Below are positions 36,440 through 46,140 of a stretch of 64,000 bases of DNA, one piece after another. Location: assembly GCF_900129035.1 (NCBI RefSeq), contig NZ_FQTW01000009.1, positions 22,817 through 86,816 of the forward strand. The letters are read 5' to 3'. The first letter of the stretch is position 1. Each line of letters starts with the position of its first letter. Under the pieces are notes generated by a model. It worked only from the letters and a program-made list of their open reading frames with translations. It searched no databases and was not told where the DNA came from. Source of the DNA: Psychroflexus salarius (lineage in GTDB: Bacteria; Bacteroidota; Bacteroidia; Flavobacteriales; Flavobacteriaceae). Position numbers and translations under genes: made by a program.

Positions 36440-36478
36440 GGATAGTTGTTAAATGTAATTTATTTAAGTCTCAAGTTA

Positions 36479-36506
36479 TAGGTTCAACCTAATAATCTTA
36501 TTTTTG
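36479..36506 (+). promoter_or_regulatory. leuS promoter with upstream dyad
   Basis: TATTTTTG at 36499-36506 is a perfect -7 box, 25 bp before the leuS start. A dyad TAGGTT-C-AACCTA sits at 36479-36491 just upstream. No T-box-like leader is seen. Confidence 0.5.
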
Positions 36507-36531
36507 CCATAAACAGAAGAGAAATACCATT

Positions 36532-39489
36532 ATGGCATATAAATTCCAATCCATAGAATCTAAATGGCAAAAAAAATGGGCTAAAGACAAGCCTTTTAAA
36601 GCCAAGCAACCTCACCAATTTAAAGATAAGCCAAAACCGCCATTTTATGTCTTAGATATGTTTCCCTATCCATCAGGCGCAGGTTTACATGTGGGGCATC
36701 CGTTAGGTTATATTGCTAGTGATATTTATGCGCGTTACAAGCGCCACAAAGGTTTTAATGTTTTGCACCCACAAGGTTACGACTCTTTCGGTTTACCAGC
36801 TGAACAGTATGCGATACAAACAGGTCAGCATCCAGCAAAAACCACCGAAGTCAATATTAAACGATACCGTGAGCAACTTGATAAAATTGGCTTTTCATTT
36901 GACTGGGATCGAGAAGTCCGAACAAGTGATCCTAATTATTATAAGTGGACGCAGTGGATTTTCAGCGAATTATTTCAATCATATTACGATACCAAAGATC
37001 AGCAAGCTAAACCAATTGACCAGTTAGTGGCTCAATTTCAAGCTGAAGGAAATTCTTTGGTTAATGCTGCCTGTGATGATGAGGTCTCTCACTTTTCAGC
37101 TGAAGATTGGAAAGCTTTTACCGCTAAAGAGCAGGAACAAATTCTGCTGCAATACCGCTTAACTTACCTCGCTGAAACCGAAGTAAACTGGTGTCCAGCT
37201 TTAGGAACGGTTCTAGCTAACGATGAAATTGTGAATGGCGTTTCAGAACGCGGCGGGCATCCCGTTATGCGCAAGAAAATGAAACAATGGAGCATGCGTA
37301 TCTCGGCCTATGCCGAGCGTTTACTCCAAGGTTTAGAGCAACTCGACTGGACCGATAGTTTAAAAGAATCTCAACGTAATTGGATCGGGAAATCGGTTGG
37401 CGCACAAGTGAAGTTTAAAATCAAAGCGCATCCTGATACTATCGAGGTGTTTACCACACGACCAGATACCATTTTTGGTGTGAGTTTTATGACTTTAGCA
37501 CCAGAACATGAATTGGTTCAGCAAATCACAACCCCAGAACAGAAAGAAGCGGTCGAGGCCTACATAAAAGAAACGGCTAAACGTAGCGAACGCGACCGTA
37601 TGGCCGACGTAAAACATATTACGGGTGTATTTACAGGCGCTTATGCCGAACATCCTTTATCTCAAGAACCTATACCAATTTGGATTGGTGATTATGTGTT
37701 AGCTAGTTATGGAACTGGTGCTGTGATGGCAGTGCCGTGTGGCGATCAGCGCGATTTTGATTTTGCGCAGCATTTTGATATTCCAATACCAAACGTGTTT
37801 CAAGATGTTGATATTTCTGAAGCAGCACATGGCGATAAAGACCAAACCATTATTGCCAATTCAGATTTTTTAAACGGCTTAAATGTCAAGCAAGCTATTT
37901 CGAAAGCTATAGAAAGACTTGAAAAAATTGGCGCAGGCCAAGCTAAAGTTAATTACCGTTTAAGAGATGCGGTCTTTTCGCGCCAGCGATATTGGGGCGA
38001 GCCTTTTCCTGTTTATTATGTCGACGGTTTGCCAAAACTGATAGATGTAGAGCATTTACCTTTAAAACTACCTGAAGTAGAAAAATATTTACCAACTGAA
38101 GATGGCGCACCACCTTTAGGTCGAGCTGATGTATGGGCTTGGGATACCAAAAACAACCAAGTTGTTGAAAACACTAAAATTGATCATCAAACAATATTTC
38201 CATTAGAATTAAACACGATGCCAGGTTGGGCTGGAAGTTCATGGTATTTATTTCGTTATATGGAAACCGAGCAGCGAGATGAAGTATTTGCCTCAGCTGA
38301 AGCTTTAGAGTATTGGAAAAATGTAGATTTATATATTGGTGGTAGCGAACATGCAACTGGCCATTTACTCTATGCACGATTTTGGACTAAATTTTTACAC
38401 GATCGTGGCTTTATACAGGTTGAAGAACCATTTAAAAAACTGATTAACCAAGGCATGATTTTAGGTGAAAGTGCGCTTCTATATAGATGGAATTATAATT
38501 CGTCAGATAAAGATAAAAACATTTATGTTTCAAAGTGTATAATAGACGATTGTATTCGAAAAGAAGATTATTTAATTAATCATAGCGATACTGTTTCTAA
38601 ACAAATTTATGATACGACTCAAAATGAAATGATTACGTCAACTAAGGTAAGTCTTTCACATTTCACTCCAATACATGTTGATGTCTCTTTGGTAAATACA
38701 TCTAACGAGCTTGATATTGAAGCCTTTAAAAAATGGCGACCAGAGTTTGCTGAAGCCCAATTCATAAAAAATGAAGATGCTAAGCTTATCGTTTCTCGTG
38801 AGGTCGAAAAAATGTCAAAGTCAAAATTTAACGTGGTTAATCCCGATGAAATTTGTGAACAATACGGCGCCGATACCTTACGAATGTATGAGATGTTTTT
38901 AGGGCCAATTGACCAAGCCAAACCATGGAATACCGCAGGTTTATCAGGCGTGCACAACTTCCTCAAAAAATTATGGAAGCTCTATCATAATGGTGAGCAA
39001 TTTGAAGTGAGCAATCAAACAGCTTCAAAAGAATCATTAAAGACCTTACACAAAACCATTAAAAAGGTTACACAAGATATTGAAGATTTTAGTTTTAATA
39101 CGTCAGTATCTACGTTTATGATTTGCGTGAATGAATTAACGCAACAAAAGTGTCAACATCGCGAAGTTTTAGAACCTTTAGCTATTTTAATTGCACCTTA
39201 CGCCCCACATATTGCTGAAGAGCTTTGGGAATTATTAGGTCATTCTAATGGCATAAGTCACGAAGCTTATCCTCAGGTTGAGGAAAAATACCTCGTTGAA
39301 GACACCAAAACCTATCCGATTTCATTTAATGGTAAAATGCGCTTTACCTTAGATTTATCACTAGATTTATCTAAGTCTGAAATTGAAGAAGCTGTCATGA
39401 AAGATGAACGCACACAAAAACAATTGAACGGGCGAACACCTAAAAAAGTGATTGTTGTTCCAGGTAAAATTGTTAATCTAGTCGGTTAA
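36532..39489 (+). CDS. leuS: leucyl-tRNA synthetase
   Basis: The 985-residue class I synthetase has the HIGH-type motif in [15 protein letters not shown] (residue ~45), the editing domain with [12 protein letters not shown], the [14 protein letters not shown] block and [10 protein letters not shown] (about 762). An insertion of about 100 residues between the catalytic blocks (about 640-750) contains a poorly conserved stretch ([17 protein letters not shown]) followed by HVDVSLVN and [10 protein letters not shown]; part of this insert is usual in Bacteroidota LeuRS, and it explains the length above the 860 of E. coli. It is monocistronic with its own promoter. Confidence 0.97.
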   Translation: MAYKFQSIESKWQKKWAKDKPFKAKQPHQFKDKPKPPFYVLDMFPYPSGAGLHVGHPLGYIASDIYARYKRHKGFNVLHPQGYDSFGLPAEQYAIQTGQHPAKTTEVNIKRYREQLDKIGFSFDWDREVRTSDPNYYKWTQWIFSELFQSYYDTKDQQAKPIDQLVAQFQAEGNSLVNAACDDEVSHFSAEDWKAFTAKEQEQILLQYRLTYLAETEVNWCPALGTVLANDEIVNGVSERGGHPVMRKKMKQWSMRISAYAERLLQGLEQLDWTDSLKESQRNWIGKSVGAQVKFKIKAHPDTIEVFTTRPDTIFGVSFMTLAPEHELVQQITTPEQKEAVEAYIKETAKRSERDRMADVKHITGVFTGAYAEHPLSQEPIPIWIGDYVLASYGTGAVMAVPCGDQRDFDFAQHFDIPIPNVFQDVDISEAAHGDKDQTIIANSDFLNGLNVKQAISKAIERLEKIGAGQAKVNYRLRDAVFSRQRYWGEPFPVYYVDGLPKLIDVEHLPLKLPEVEKYLPTEDGAPPLGRADVWAWDTKNNQVVENTKIDHQTIFPLELNTMPGWAGSSWYLFRYMETEQRDEVFASAEALEYWKNVDLYIGGSEHATGHLLYARFWTKFLHDRGFIQVEEPFKKLINQGMILGESALLYRWNYNSSDKDKNIYVSKCIIDDCIRKEDYLINHSDTVSKQIYDTTQNEMITSTKVSLSHFTPIHVDVSLVNTSNELDIEAFKKWRPEFAEAQFIKNEDAKLIVSREVEKMSKSKFNVVNPDEICEQYGADTLRMYEMFLGPIDQAKPWNTAGLSGVHNFLKKLWKLYHNGEQFEVSNQTASKESLKTLHKTIKKVTQDIEDFSFNTSVSTFMICVNELTQQKCQHREVLEPLAILIAPYAPHIAEELWELLGHSNGISHEAYPQVEEKYLVEDTKTYPISFNGKMRFTLDLSLDLSKSEIEEAVMKDERTQKQLNGRTPKKVIVVPGKIVNLVG

Positions 39490-39570
39490 ACAGCAGTTTT
39501 GTCAGCTTTAAAAGTTGGTCTTAAATTTGCTGTATATTAAATGAATTAATTAGTAATTAAAACAATAAAC

Positions 39571-40263
39571 ATGGGTGGATATTATATTTTAATAGGAGCA
39601 ATATTGTTGGTGAGTTGGTTGGTCAGCAATCAATTAAAATCAAAATTTAAAAAATACTCAAAAGTTCAGCTGCAAAATGGGATGAGTGGTAAAGAAATTG
39701 CTGAACAAATGTTAGCCGATCACGGTATTACTGATGTGCAAGTCATTTCTACACCAGGTCGATTAACAGACCATTACCATCCCACCAAAAAAACAGTTAA
39801 TTTAAGTGAAAGTGTGTATTCGCAACGCAATGCAGCTTCAGCTGCTGTAGCAGCTCATGAAGTTGGACACGCAGTACAACATGCCAAAGCTTATTCGTGG
39901 TTAGAAATGCGGAGTCAACTTGTGCCTATAGTAAGTGTGGCTTCTCAATTTTCTCAATGGGTTATTTTTGGTGGACTTATTTTAATGGGAATGGTATCAG
40001 TTGGCGTTGGACAAATGGTCTTATTAGCTGGTATTATTATGTTTGGTTTAGGTACACTGTTCAGCTTTATCACTTTACCAGTTGAGTATGATGCAAGTAA
40101 TCGTGCTTTAGCTTGGTTAAAGCGTGAAAATATAGTTACTGCAGATGAATATAAAGGTTCTGAAGATGCCTTAAAATGGGCAGCACGAACTTACGTCGTT
40201 GCAGCTATTGGTTCTTTAGCTACCTTGCTTTATTTTATTAGTATTTACTTAGGAAGAGATTAG
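39571..40263 (+). CDS. zinc metallopeptidase (YugP-like)
   Basis: The 230-residue membrane protein has an N-terminal helix, the zinc motif AAHEVGHAVQHA (about residue 94) and three further hydrophobic segments. MSGKEIAEQMLADHGITDVQV and LPVEYDASNRAL, with the third zinc ligand Glu or Asp, match the Zn_peptidase_2 (YugP) family. Substrates are unknown; a role in membrane protein quality control has been proposed for relatives. A terminator follows immediately. Confidence 0.88.
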   Translation: MGGYYILIGAILLVSWLVSNQLKSKFKKYSKVQLQNGMSGKEIAEQMLADHGITDVQVISTPGRLTDHYHPTKKTVNLSESVYSQRNAASAAVAAHEVGHAVQHAKAYSWLEMRSQLVPIVSVASQFSQWVIFGGLILMGMVSVGVGQMVLLAGIIMFGLGTLFSFITLPVEYDASNRALAWLKRENIVTADEYKGSEDALKWAARTYVVAAIGSLATLLYFISIYLGRD

Positions 40264-40286
40264 TTTTGGTTTAAGATCAACAAAAA

Positions 40287-40313
40287 AAAGCCGCTTTTTG
40301 CGGCTTTTTTTTT
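40287..40313 (+). terminator. intrinsic terminator between convergent genes
   Basis: AAAGCCGC/GCGGCTTT (40287-40294 with 40300-40307) with a T5 loop, A's before and T's after. It serves the zinc peptidase and probably also the convergent cupredoxin gene. Confidence 0.85.
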
Positions 40314-40929
40314 ATAACTTGATAAAGGATTTTGTTAACTCCTGACTTTCTGTTTGTAATTTAATAAAATAAGCTCCAGCTTTTAATGAAGATACATCTA
40401 TTTTGTGCGATGGCGTTTGAAATTTAAACGACTTAATCTCCTGACCAAGGTTATTGTATATTATAAGTTGTACTTCTTCAGTTAGTTGCCCTTCTATATC
40501 TAAACTTAATTCAGATGATGCTGGGTTTGGATAGACCTTTAAATTGTTGGCTGTAAGCTTAAATGTATCCTGGTTGAGGGTTCCATCTGGTACAACAGTT
40601 ATTGTTCCAAACATCGATCCAGCATGCGGCTGGCAAACATAATCATTTGTACCTTCTTGGGTAAATGTATGTGAAAATGAAAATCCGTTACCTTGTGGCG
40701 TGCCACTATTAAAATTTTCTGTTGCGCTTGATTGGCTAACTACATTATGGAAACCATTGGAATGCCAAAACCAAGTCACTGTATCGCCGACTTCAATTGT
40801 TAGGCTACTATTTTCGTTTCCTGCAGCGTTCGGATTAGAACCAAAACCCCAATTGATGGTGTAAGTTTCTGTTTGTGCTTGAGCAAATTGTAACATGCTA
40901 AAACATAGTAAAAGTAAAAATATTCTCAT
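40312..40929 (-). CDS. secreted plastocyanin-like copper protein with T9SS sorting domain
   Basis: The 205-residue protein has a signal peptide (ending QFAQAQ) and a cupredoxin domain (about 20-115). Type 1 copper ligands are visible: His in WHSNGFHNVV, then Cys, His and Met in YVCQPHAGSMFG. The C-terminal 80 residues form a type A T9SS sorting domain (NLKVYPNPASSELSLDIEG, then LKAGAYFIKLQTE and SFIKL). It is thus exported by the type IX system and likely attached to the cell surface. It may shuttle electrons or bind copper. No redox partner gene is adjacent. Confidence 0.88.
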   Translation of the reverse strand: MRIFLLLLCFSMLQFAQAQTETYTINWGFGSNPNAAGNENSSLTIEVGDTVTWFWHSNGFHNVVSQSSATENFNSGTPQGNGFSFSHTFTQEGTNDYVCQPHAGSMFGTITVVPDGTLNQDTFKLTANNLKVYPNPASSELSLDIEGQLTEEVQLIIYNNLGQEIKSFKFQTPSHKIDVSSLKAGAYFIKLQTESQELTKSFIKL

Positions 40930-41016
40930 AGCTTAAATTTTAATGTGTAAGCTAACAGATAAAATTTAATTTATTTCATTCAAGCGGATATTTTACAAAC
41001 ATTTAACCTTAAAAGC

Positions 41017-42687
41017 TTAAAATAGCCCTGAAATATTTCCTTGGTCATCGATATCAATGTTTTCAGAAGCGGGATGTGCTGGCAAGCCTGGCATTCGCAT
41101 CATTTTACCGGTAATTGGAATTAAAAAACCTGCACCAGCTGCAATTTCAATCTCCCTTACATTTAAAATAAAGTTGTCAGGTCTGCCGCGACGAGATTCA
41201 TCATCTGATAGCGATTTTTGAGTTTTAGCCATACAAATCGGTAAGTGGCTTAAGCCTAAATTTTCAATGCGTTTTAAATCGGCTTTGGCTTTTGCTGAAT
41301 AATCAACTGAAGATCCTCCGTAAATGCTTTTCGCAATCACTTCAACTTTATCTAAAACCGGTTGATCCCAGTTGTACAAAGCTTTAAAGTCGCTAGATGA
41401 AGTATTTTCGAGTGTTTTAATCACTTCAGTAGCTAGTTCAATGGCACCGTTTCCGCCATCAGCCCAAACATTGGCTATGGCCGCTTTGATGCCTTTGGCT
41501 TTGGCAAATTCTTGTATAATTTCAATTTCTTCAGCAGTGTCACTCGTAAATTGGTTGATGGCTATAATTGGTGTAATATTAAATTTGAGAGCATTTTCAA
41601 GATGTTTTTCTAAATTAGGTAGACCTTTTTTTAATGCCTTTGGACTTGGGGTTTCTAATTCATTTAAAGCTGCTCCACCATGGTATTTTAAAGCGCGAAT
41701 AGTTGCTGTGAGTACAATAACTTCGGGTTTAAGATTAGCACTTTGACATTTTATATCGAGAAATTTTTCCCCGCCTAAATCAAATCCAAAACCAGCTTCG
41801 GTGACTGTATAATCGGCTAAACTCATTCCCATTTTTGTGGCTAAAACGGTGTTAGTTCCTTGTGCGATGTTGGCAAATGGGCCGCCATGAATAATTGCTG
41901 GGTTACCTTCTATGCTTTGAACTAAGTTAGGTTTAATGGCATCTTTAAGTAAGGTTGCCATGGCACCTTGCGCTTTCAGGTCTTTAGCATAAATAGGGGT
42001 TTTATCATAAGTGAAACCAATAAAAATTTTACCTAAGCGATCTTTTAAGTCACTTAAATTATTGCATAGACATAAAATGGCCATAAGCTCAGATGCTGCC
42101 GTGATATCAAAACCAGTTTCTCTAGGAACACCCATTGTGGTGCCACCAAGACCAACGATAACTTGACGCAATGCACGGTCATTAACGTCTAATACCCGTT
42201 TCCATTTAACAGTTCGGGCATCGATATTTAGATTATTAGTTTTACTTTGAATATTATTATCGATAATTGCCGCAAGTAGGTTATGCGCTTTTTCGATGGC
42301 AGAAAAATCACCTGTGAAATGCAAATTAATATCCTCCATAGGTAAAACTTGAGACTTGCCACCACCAGTGGCGCCACCTTTTATACCAAAAACGGGTCCT
42401 AATGAAGGTTCTCGTAAGACTACGACACTTGACTTACCGAGCTTATTGAGACCTTCATTTAGACCGATAGATATGGTTGTTTTGCCTTCTCCAGCTGGTG
42501 TTGGTGAAATGGCACTCACCAAAATTAATTTGCTTTTTGATGCCTTTGTTTCATTGATTAAATCAAGCGGAAGTTTTGCTTTAAATTTACCGTAATGTTC
42601 GAGTTGATCTGGATTGATGCCAATTTTTTCAGCAATTGTATTAATATGTTTTAACTCTACTGCTTTAGCAATCTCTATATCTGTCAT
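41017..42687 (-). CDS. fhs: formate-tetrahydrofolate ligase
   Basis: The 556-residue enzyme makes 10-formyl-THF from formate, THF and ATP. The P-loop is SPTPAGEGKTTISIGL (about residue 62). The blocks REPSLGPVFGIKGGATGGG, HFTGDFSAIEKAHNLL and MPGLPAHPASENIDID are diagnostic. The length matches the family. It stands alone, with a terminator upstream that isolates it from the metalloprotease gene. Confidence 0.97.
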   Translation of the reverse strand: MTDIEIAKAVELKHINTIAEKIGINPDQLEHYGKFKAKLPLDLINETKASKSKLILVSAISPTPAGEGKTTISIGLNEGLNKLGKSSVVVLREPSLGPVFGIKGGATGGGKSQVLPMEDINLHFTGDFSAIEKAHNLLAAIIDNNIQSKTNNLNIDARTVKWKRVLDVNDRALRQVIVGLGGTTMGVPRETGFDITAASELMAILCLCNNLSDLKDRLGKIFIGFTYDKTPIYAKDLKAQGAMATLLKDAIKPNLVQSIEGNPAIIHGGPFANIAQGTNTVLATKMGMSLADYTVTEAGFGFDLGGEKFLDIKCQSANLKPEVIVLTATIRALKYHGGAALNELETPSPKALKKGLPNLEKHLENALKFNITPIIAINQFTSDTAEEIEIIQEFAKAKGIKAAIANVWADGGNGAIELATEVIKTLENTSSSDFKALYNWDQPVLDKVEVIAKSIYGGSSVDYSAKAKADLKRIENLGLSHLPICMAKTQKSLSDDESRRGRPDNFILNVREIEIAAGAGFLIPITGKMMRMPGLPAHPASENIDIDDQGNISGLF

Positions 42688-42767
42688 TTTGTTTTAAATT
42701 TTCGATTGAAAGTTATGATAAAAAATAGAGTTACAGATTGATTTTTATCAGTTTATAGTTACAAAAA

Positions 42768-42795
42768 ACGCTTGGAAAATCCCAAGCGTTTTTTT
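42768..42795 (-). terminator. terminator between metalloprotease and fhs
   Basis: The 8-bp stem ACGCTTGG/CCAAGCGT (42768-42775 with 42782-42789) has flanking A and T runs. On the minus strand it follows the metalloprotease stop by 16 bp. Confidence 0.85.
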
Positions 42796-42811
42796 GTTAT
42801 ATGCTTATTTA

Positions 42812-45142
42812 TTATTTGTCATTTAATGAGTGATGTAAAAACAAATAATGTGTTTTTAAAATGCCATTTTTACGTTTGCTTAGTTTTCGGGTGTACGGTT
42901 TTAAATCTTCTTGAATGTTTAAGATGTAAGCTTTTATTTCAGAAGCTAACTTATCATCTTCAATTAAATCTTCAAAATGATTAATCATTTGCTTTTGTAA
43001 TTCACGTTCAGCCAAATCTGGCGTTTCATTCTGGTAAATGATATCATCAGTCAATTGATTTAGGAGTTCATGAACTGAAAGCCCATTGCCTTGAAGGCTT
43101 GCATTGCTATTCATCATTTCATTGAGAGACCTTGAAGACGTTAATCGTTTCAATAAGTTGACATTTATATTGATTAAGCGTTCTAACGTACCTTCATCAG
43201 AAAAATTAGACACTAAACCTTTATCGATTAACCAATATTGCGTTTGGAAGACATTTTCATTCAGAAAAGCCAAAGCATCCATTTGTTCTTCGCGGTTAAC
43301 GAGTTGGTAAGGTGTGCCCGGTTGACCTTTATGTAGCAAGGTTTCGTGTACACCACCAATATTATTAGCCACATGATAAACGTAGCGTCTGTACACTGAA
43401 AGCATTTCACCGTATAACTCCTCTAAGTCATCATAGGTTTGGCCATTTTCTGTAGTCCAATCGTTGAGGTTTTTAGCGACAATTTTAAGGTTAGATAAAC
43501 CGTAATTACTAGCTTTTATTGTGTTGTCTCCAATATTTTCAGTTTGTGAGTCAGGATCATTATTATAACCGCCAAACATGTACAGTTTTTGAGTGCTTTT
43601 ATCATCAACAAACTGTTCTAAGATGGTTTTGACTTCTTCAGCTGTTTGATCTTCATAATAGCGGTAACCCCATTCAACTGCATAATCATCGTATGGGCCA
43701 AGTTGTCTTATAAATCGAATATTTTTATCACCAGGCTGGGCGACATAGTTGTAGCGCGCATAATCCATGATTGTTGTGGCGATTCCCATTTTTTGTGTAA
43801 ATTTTCCTGACCGAAGCGAATCTACTGGATAAGCAGAACTTGCTTTCATATTGTGTGGTAGGCCAATGGCATGACCAATTTCGTGAGAAATTACACGACG
43901 CATCATTTCGCCAATTTCTTCTTCTGGTGTGTTTAGGGTTCTTGCTTTCGGATTAGCGGCTCCAGTTTCTAATAAATAGCGATTTCGGTAAGAGCGCAAA
44001 TGGTTATGATACCAAATAATGTCACTTTCAATAATTTCACCAGTTCTTGGGTCGGCTACACTTGGGCCAACAGCGTTTCTAGTTGTTGAAGCTACATATC
44101 GAACAGTTGAGTAACGTATATCCTCAGGGTTAAAGTCAGGATCTTCTTCTTTTGTGGGTGCTTCTTTTGCAATAATTGCGTTTTTAAAACCTGCTTTTTT
44201 AAAGGCTGAATTCCAATCTTCGATCCCTTTTATAAAATAAGGCACCCATTTTTTTGGTGTAGCAGGGTCAAGGTAATAAACTATTGGCTTAACAGGTTCA
44301 ACTAATTCGCCACGTGCATAAGCTTCTTTGTCTTTTGGTACTAAGCGCCAGCGTTTTGCGATTCTGTAATCATCTGCTTTTAAGGCATCTGAGCTAAAAT
44401 TGTACTTTCGTAAACTAAACCAACCTACGCGGGAATCCACAAACCTCACTTTCATTTTGTCTTCTGGAAGTTCAATAATTGAATGGTTGACTTGAAAGCT
44501 GAAGGTATTTGAGCTATTTCCTCTTGGTGGTTCTTTAACACTATAAGTTAATGTATGAAGAATTTCGATATTTTTTGGAAAAGCCGATACGCGGTCAATT
44601 CGGCTTCTCGATTTATCGACTCCGCCAATTTTATATTCTTTTTTCTGGTAATCACCAATAATATTAAATGAAGGTGAATCGGTGTTAAAAAACGATGTAA
44701 CTTCAACTGTTATCATTTTATCATCTTCGTCTTCAATTTTAAAACTTGCCAGAATAGGATTGAAGTTATTTTGCTGAACACTTAAGTTAATCGGATCTTC
44801 TTCATTAGCCACATTTACAGTTGAAATTTGGAGTAAATCAATTGTATTTCCTCGCTTTACAAAATGAATCATTTGTTCCGAAGTTTTAGACCCAGCGTTG
44901 GTGTAAGGTGAGTAGTTACCAGGAATTTGCTTTAAACGTGTGACCATAAGTAAGTCTTTTCCTAAAACTGTTTTGGGTATTTTAAAGTATAGCTTATCAT
45001 CACCAAAAAAGGTATTAACCAAGCCTTGACTTTTATCCAATTTTTCTAGCTTTTCATTGAAAGGAATATTTTCAGAAGTTTTATTTTTCTGAGCATAAAT
45101 GATGTTTGTTGCTAGTAAAAAAAATAATATAAGATGTCGCAT
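42812..45142 (-). CDS. zinc-dependent metalloprotease (DUF5117/DUF4953)
   Basis: The 776-residue protein has a signal peptide (ending IIYAQ), a DUF5117-like N-terminal region (about 60-250) and a metzincin-type site HEIGHAIGLPHNMKASS near residue 422. The downstream Met-turn-like region TTIMDYARYNYVAQPGD and the long C-terminal DUF4953 segment are typical of this Bacteroidota family. It is probably periplasmic or secreted; substrates are unknown. It is divergent from rfbA. Confidence 0.88.
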   Translation of the reverse strand: MRHLILFFLLATNIIYAQKNKTSENIPFNEKLEKLDKSQGLVNTFFGDDKLYFKIPKTVLGKDLLMVTRLKQIPGNYSPYTNAGSKTSEQMIHFVKRGNTIDLLQISTVNVANEEDPINLSVQQNNFNPILASFKIEDEDDKMITVEVTSFFNTDSPSFNIIGDYQKKEYKIGGVDKSRSRIDRVSAFPKNIEILHTLTYSVKEPPRGNSSNTFSFQVNHSIIELPEDKMKVRFVDSRVGWFSLRKYNFSSDALKADDYRIAKRWRLVPKDKEAYARGELVEPVKPIVYYLDPATPKKWVPYFIKGIEDWNSAFKKAGFKNAIIAKEAPTKEEDPDFNPEDIRYSTVRYVASTTRNAVGPSVADPRTGEIIESDIIWYHNHLRSYRNRYLLETGAANPKARTLNTPEEEIGEMMRRVISHEIGHAIGLPHNMKASSAYPVDSLRSGKFTQKMGIATTIMDYARYNYVAQPGDKNIRFIRQLGPYDDYAVEWGYRYYEDQTAEEVKTILEQFVDDKSTQKLYMFGGYNNDPDSQTENIGDNTIKASNYGLSNLKIVAKNLNDWTTENGQTYDDLEELYGEMLSVYRRYVYHVANNIGGVHETLLHKGQPGTPYQLVNREEQMDALAFLNENVFQTQYWLIDKGLVSNFSDEGTLERLININVNLLKRLTSSRSLNEMMNSNASLQGNGLSVHELLNQLTDDIIYQNETPDLAERELQKQMINHFEDLIEDDKLASEIKAYILNIQEDLKPYTRKLSKRKNGILKTHYLFLHHSLNDK

Positions 45143-45251
45143 AAATTTAAATTTACAATTTAGAGTCTCAAAATACTAAAAAGTTTAAACTAAGCGGTTT
45201 AAAAAAAATCACTAATTTCGCTCAACAACTCAATAACCAAGACAACTATTT

Positions 45252-46121
45252 ATGAAAGGAATTATATTAGCTGGCGGTTCTGGAACAAGGCTTCATCCAT
45301 TAACACACGCTGTTTCTAAGCAACTTTTACCGATTTACGATAAACCCATGATTTTTTATCCGCTTTCGGTGTTAATGTTGGCAAATATTAAAGATATACT
45401 TGTGATTTCGACACCTGAAGATTTACCTAATTTTAAGAAATTATTAGGCGATGGCAGTAAATATGGAATTAACTTAAGTTATGCAGAGCAACCAAGTCCA
45501 GACGGTTTAGCACAAGCTTTTATAATTGCAGAAGATTTTATTGGAGATGACGATGTAAGTTTGGTTTTAGGTGATAATATATTTTATGGTGCTGGACTTT
45601 CTGGCTTATTGCATCGAGCGGTACAAAAGGTAGAAACTTCTAAAGAAGCTGTTATTTTTGGTTATCGCGTAGACGACCCAAGACGCTATGGTGTCGCTGA
45701 AATTGATCCCAATGGTAAAGTGCTAAGTATTGAAGAAAAGCCTTATAATCCAAAAGGTCAGCACGCTGTTGTTGGTTTATATTTTTATCCCAATTCTGTT
45801 ATTGAAATTGCAAAAAATGTTAGGCCTTCAGATCGTGGTGAACTTGAAATCACATCGGTGAATGAAGCTTATTTACATCAGGGCAATTTGAATTTGCAGA
45901 CTATGAATCGTGGTTTTGCTTGGCTTGACACAGGAACTCATGAAGCCTTAACTGAAGCCACTGAGTTTATTAAAGCTCTTGAAAAACGAACAGGACTCAA
46001 AATAGCATGCTTAGAAGAGATTGCCTTGCAAAAAAAATGGGTCACTAAGGCTCAAATCGCTGAACAAATCGACGGTAAAAAAGGCGATTACTACGGTTAT
46101 CTGCAACGCTTAATTGATTAA
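45252..46121 (+). CDS. rfbA: glucose-1-phosphate thymidylyltransferase
   Basis: The 289-residue nucleotidyltransferase makes dTDP-glucose, the first step to dTDP-rhamnose. The start [20 protein letters not shown], the Lys of [24 protein letters not shown] and [17 protein letters not shown] are all diagnostic. The other rfb genes are not adjacent, so the pathway is dispersed or elsewhere in the genome. It converges with the PepSY reductase gene, with a 19-bp gap. Confidence 0.96.
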   Translation: MKGIILAGGSGTRLHPLTHAVSKQLLPIYDKPMIFYPLSVLMLANIKDILVISTPEDLPNFKKLLGDGSKYGINLSYAEQPSPDGLAQAFIIAEDFIGDDDVSLVLGDNIFYGAGLSGLLHRAVQKVETSKEAVIFGYRVDDPRRYGVAEIDPNGKVLSIEEKPYNPKGQHAVVGLYFYPNSVIEIAKNVRPSDRGELEITSVNEAYLHQGNLNLQTMNRGFAWLDTGTHEALTEATEFIKALEKRTGLKIACLEEIALQKKWVTKAQIAEQIDGKKGDYYGYLQRLID

Positions 46122-46140
46122 AGTCACGCTTTTTTCTTGC

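Noticed and set aside
36479..36506. T-box or leader peptide for leuS
   Set aside because: The leader is too short, lacks a T-box sequence and Leu-codon run, and only a small dyad is present.
41372..41746. 124-residue plus-strand open frame inside fhs
   Set aside because: It is antisense to a highly conserved enzyme; the frame is a by-product of codon bias.
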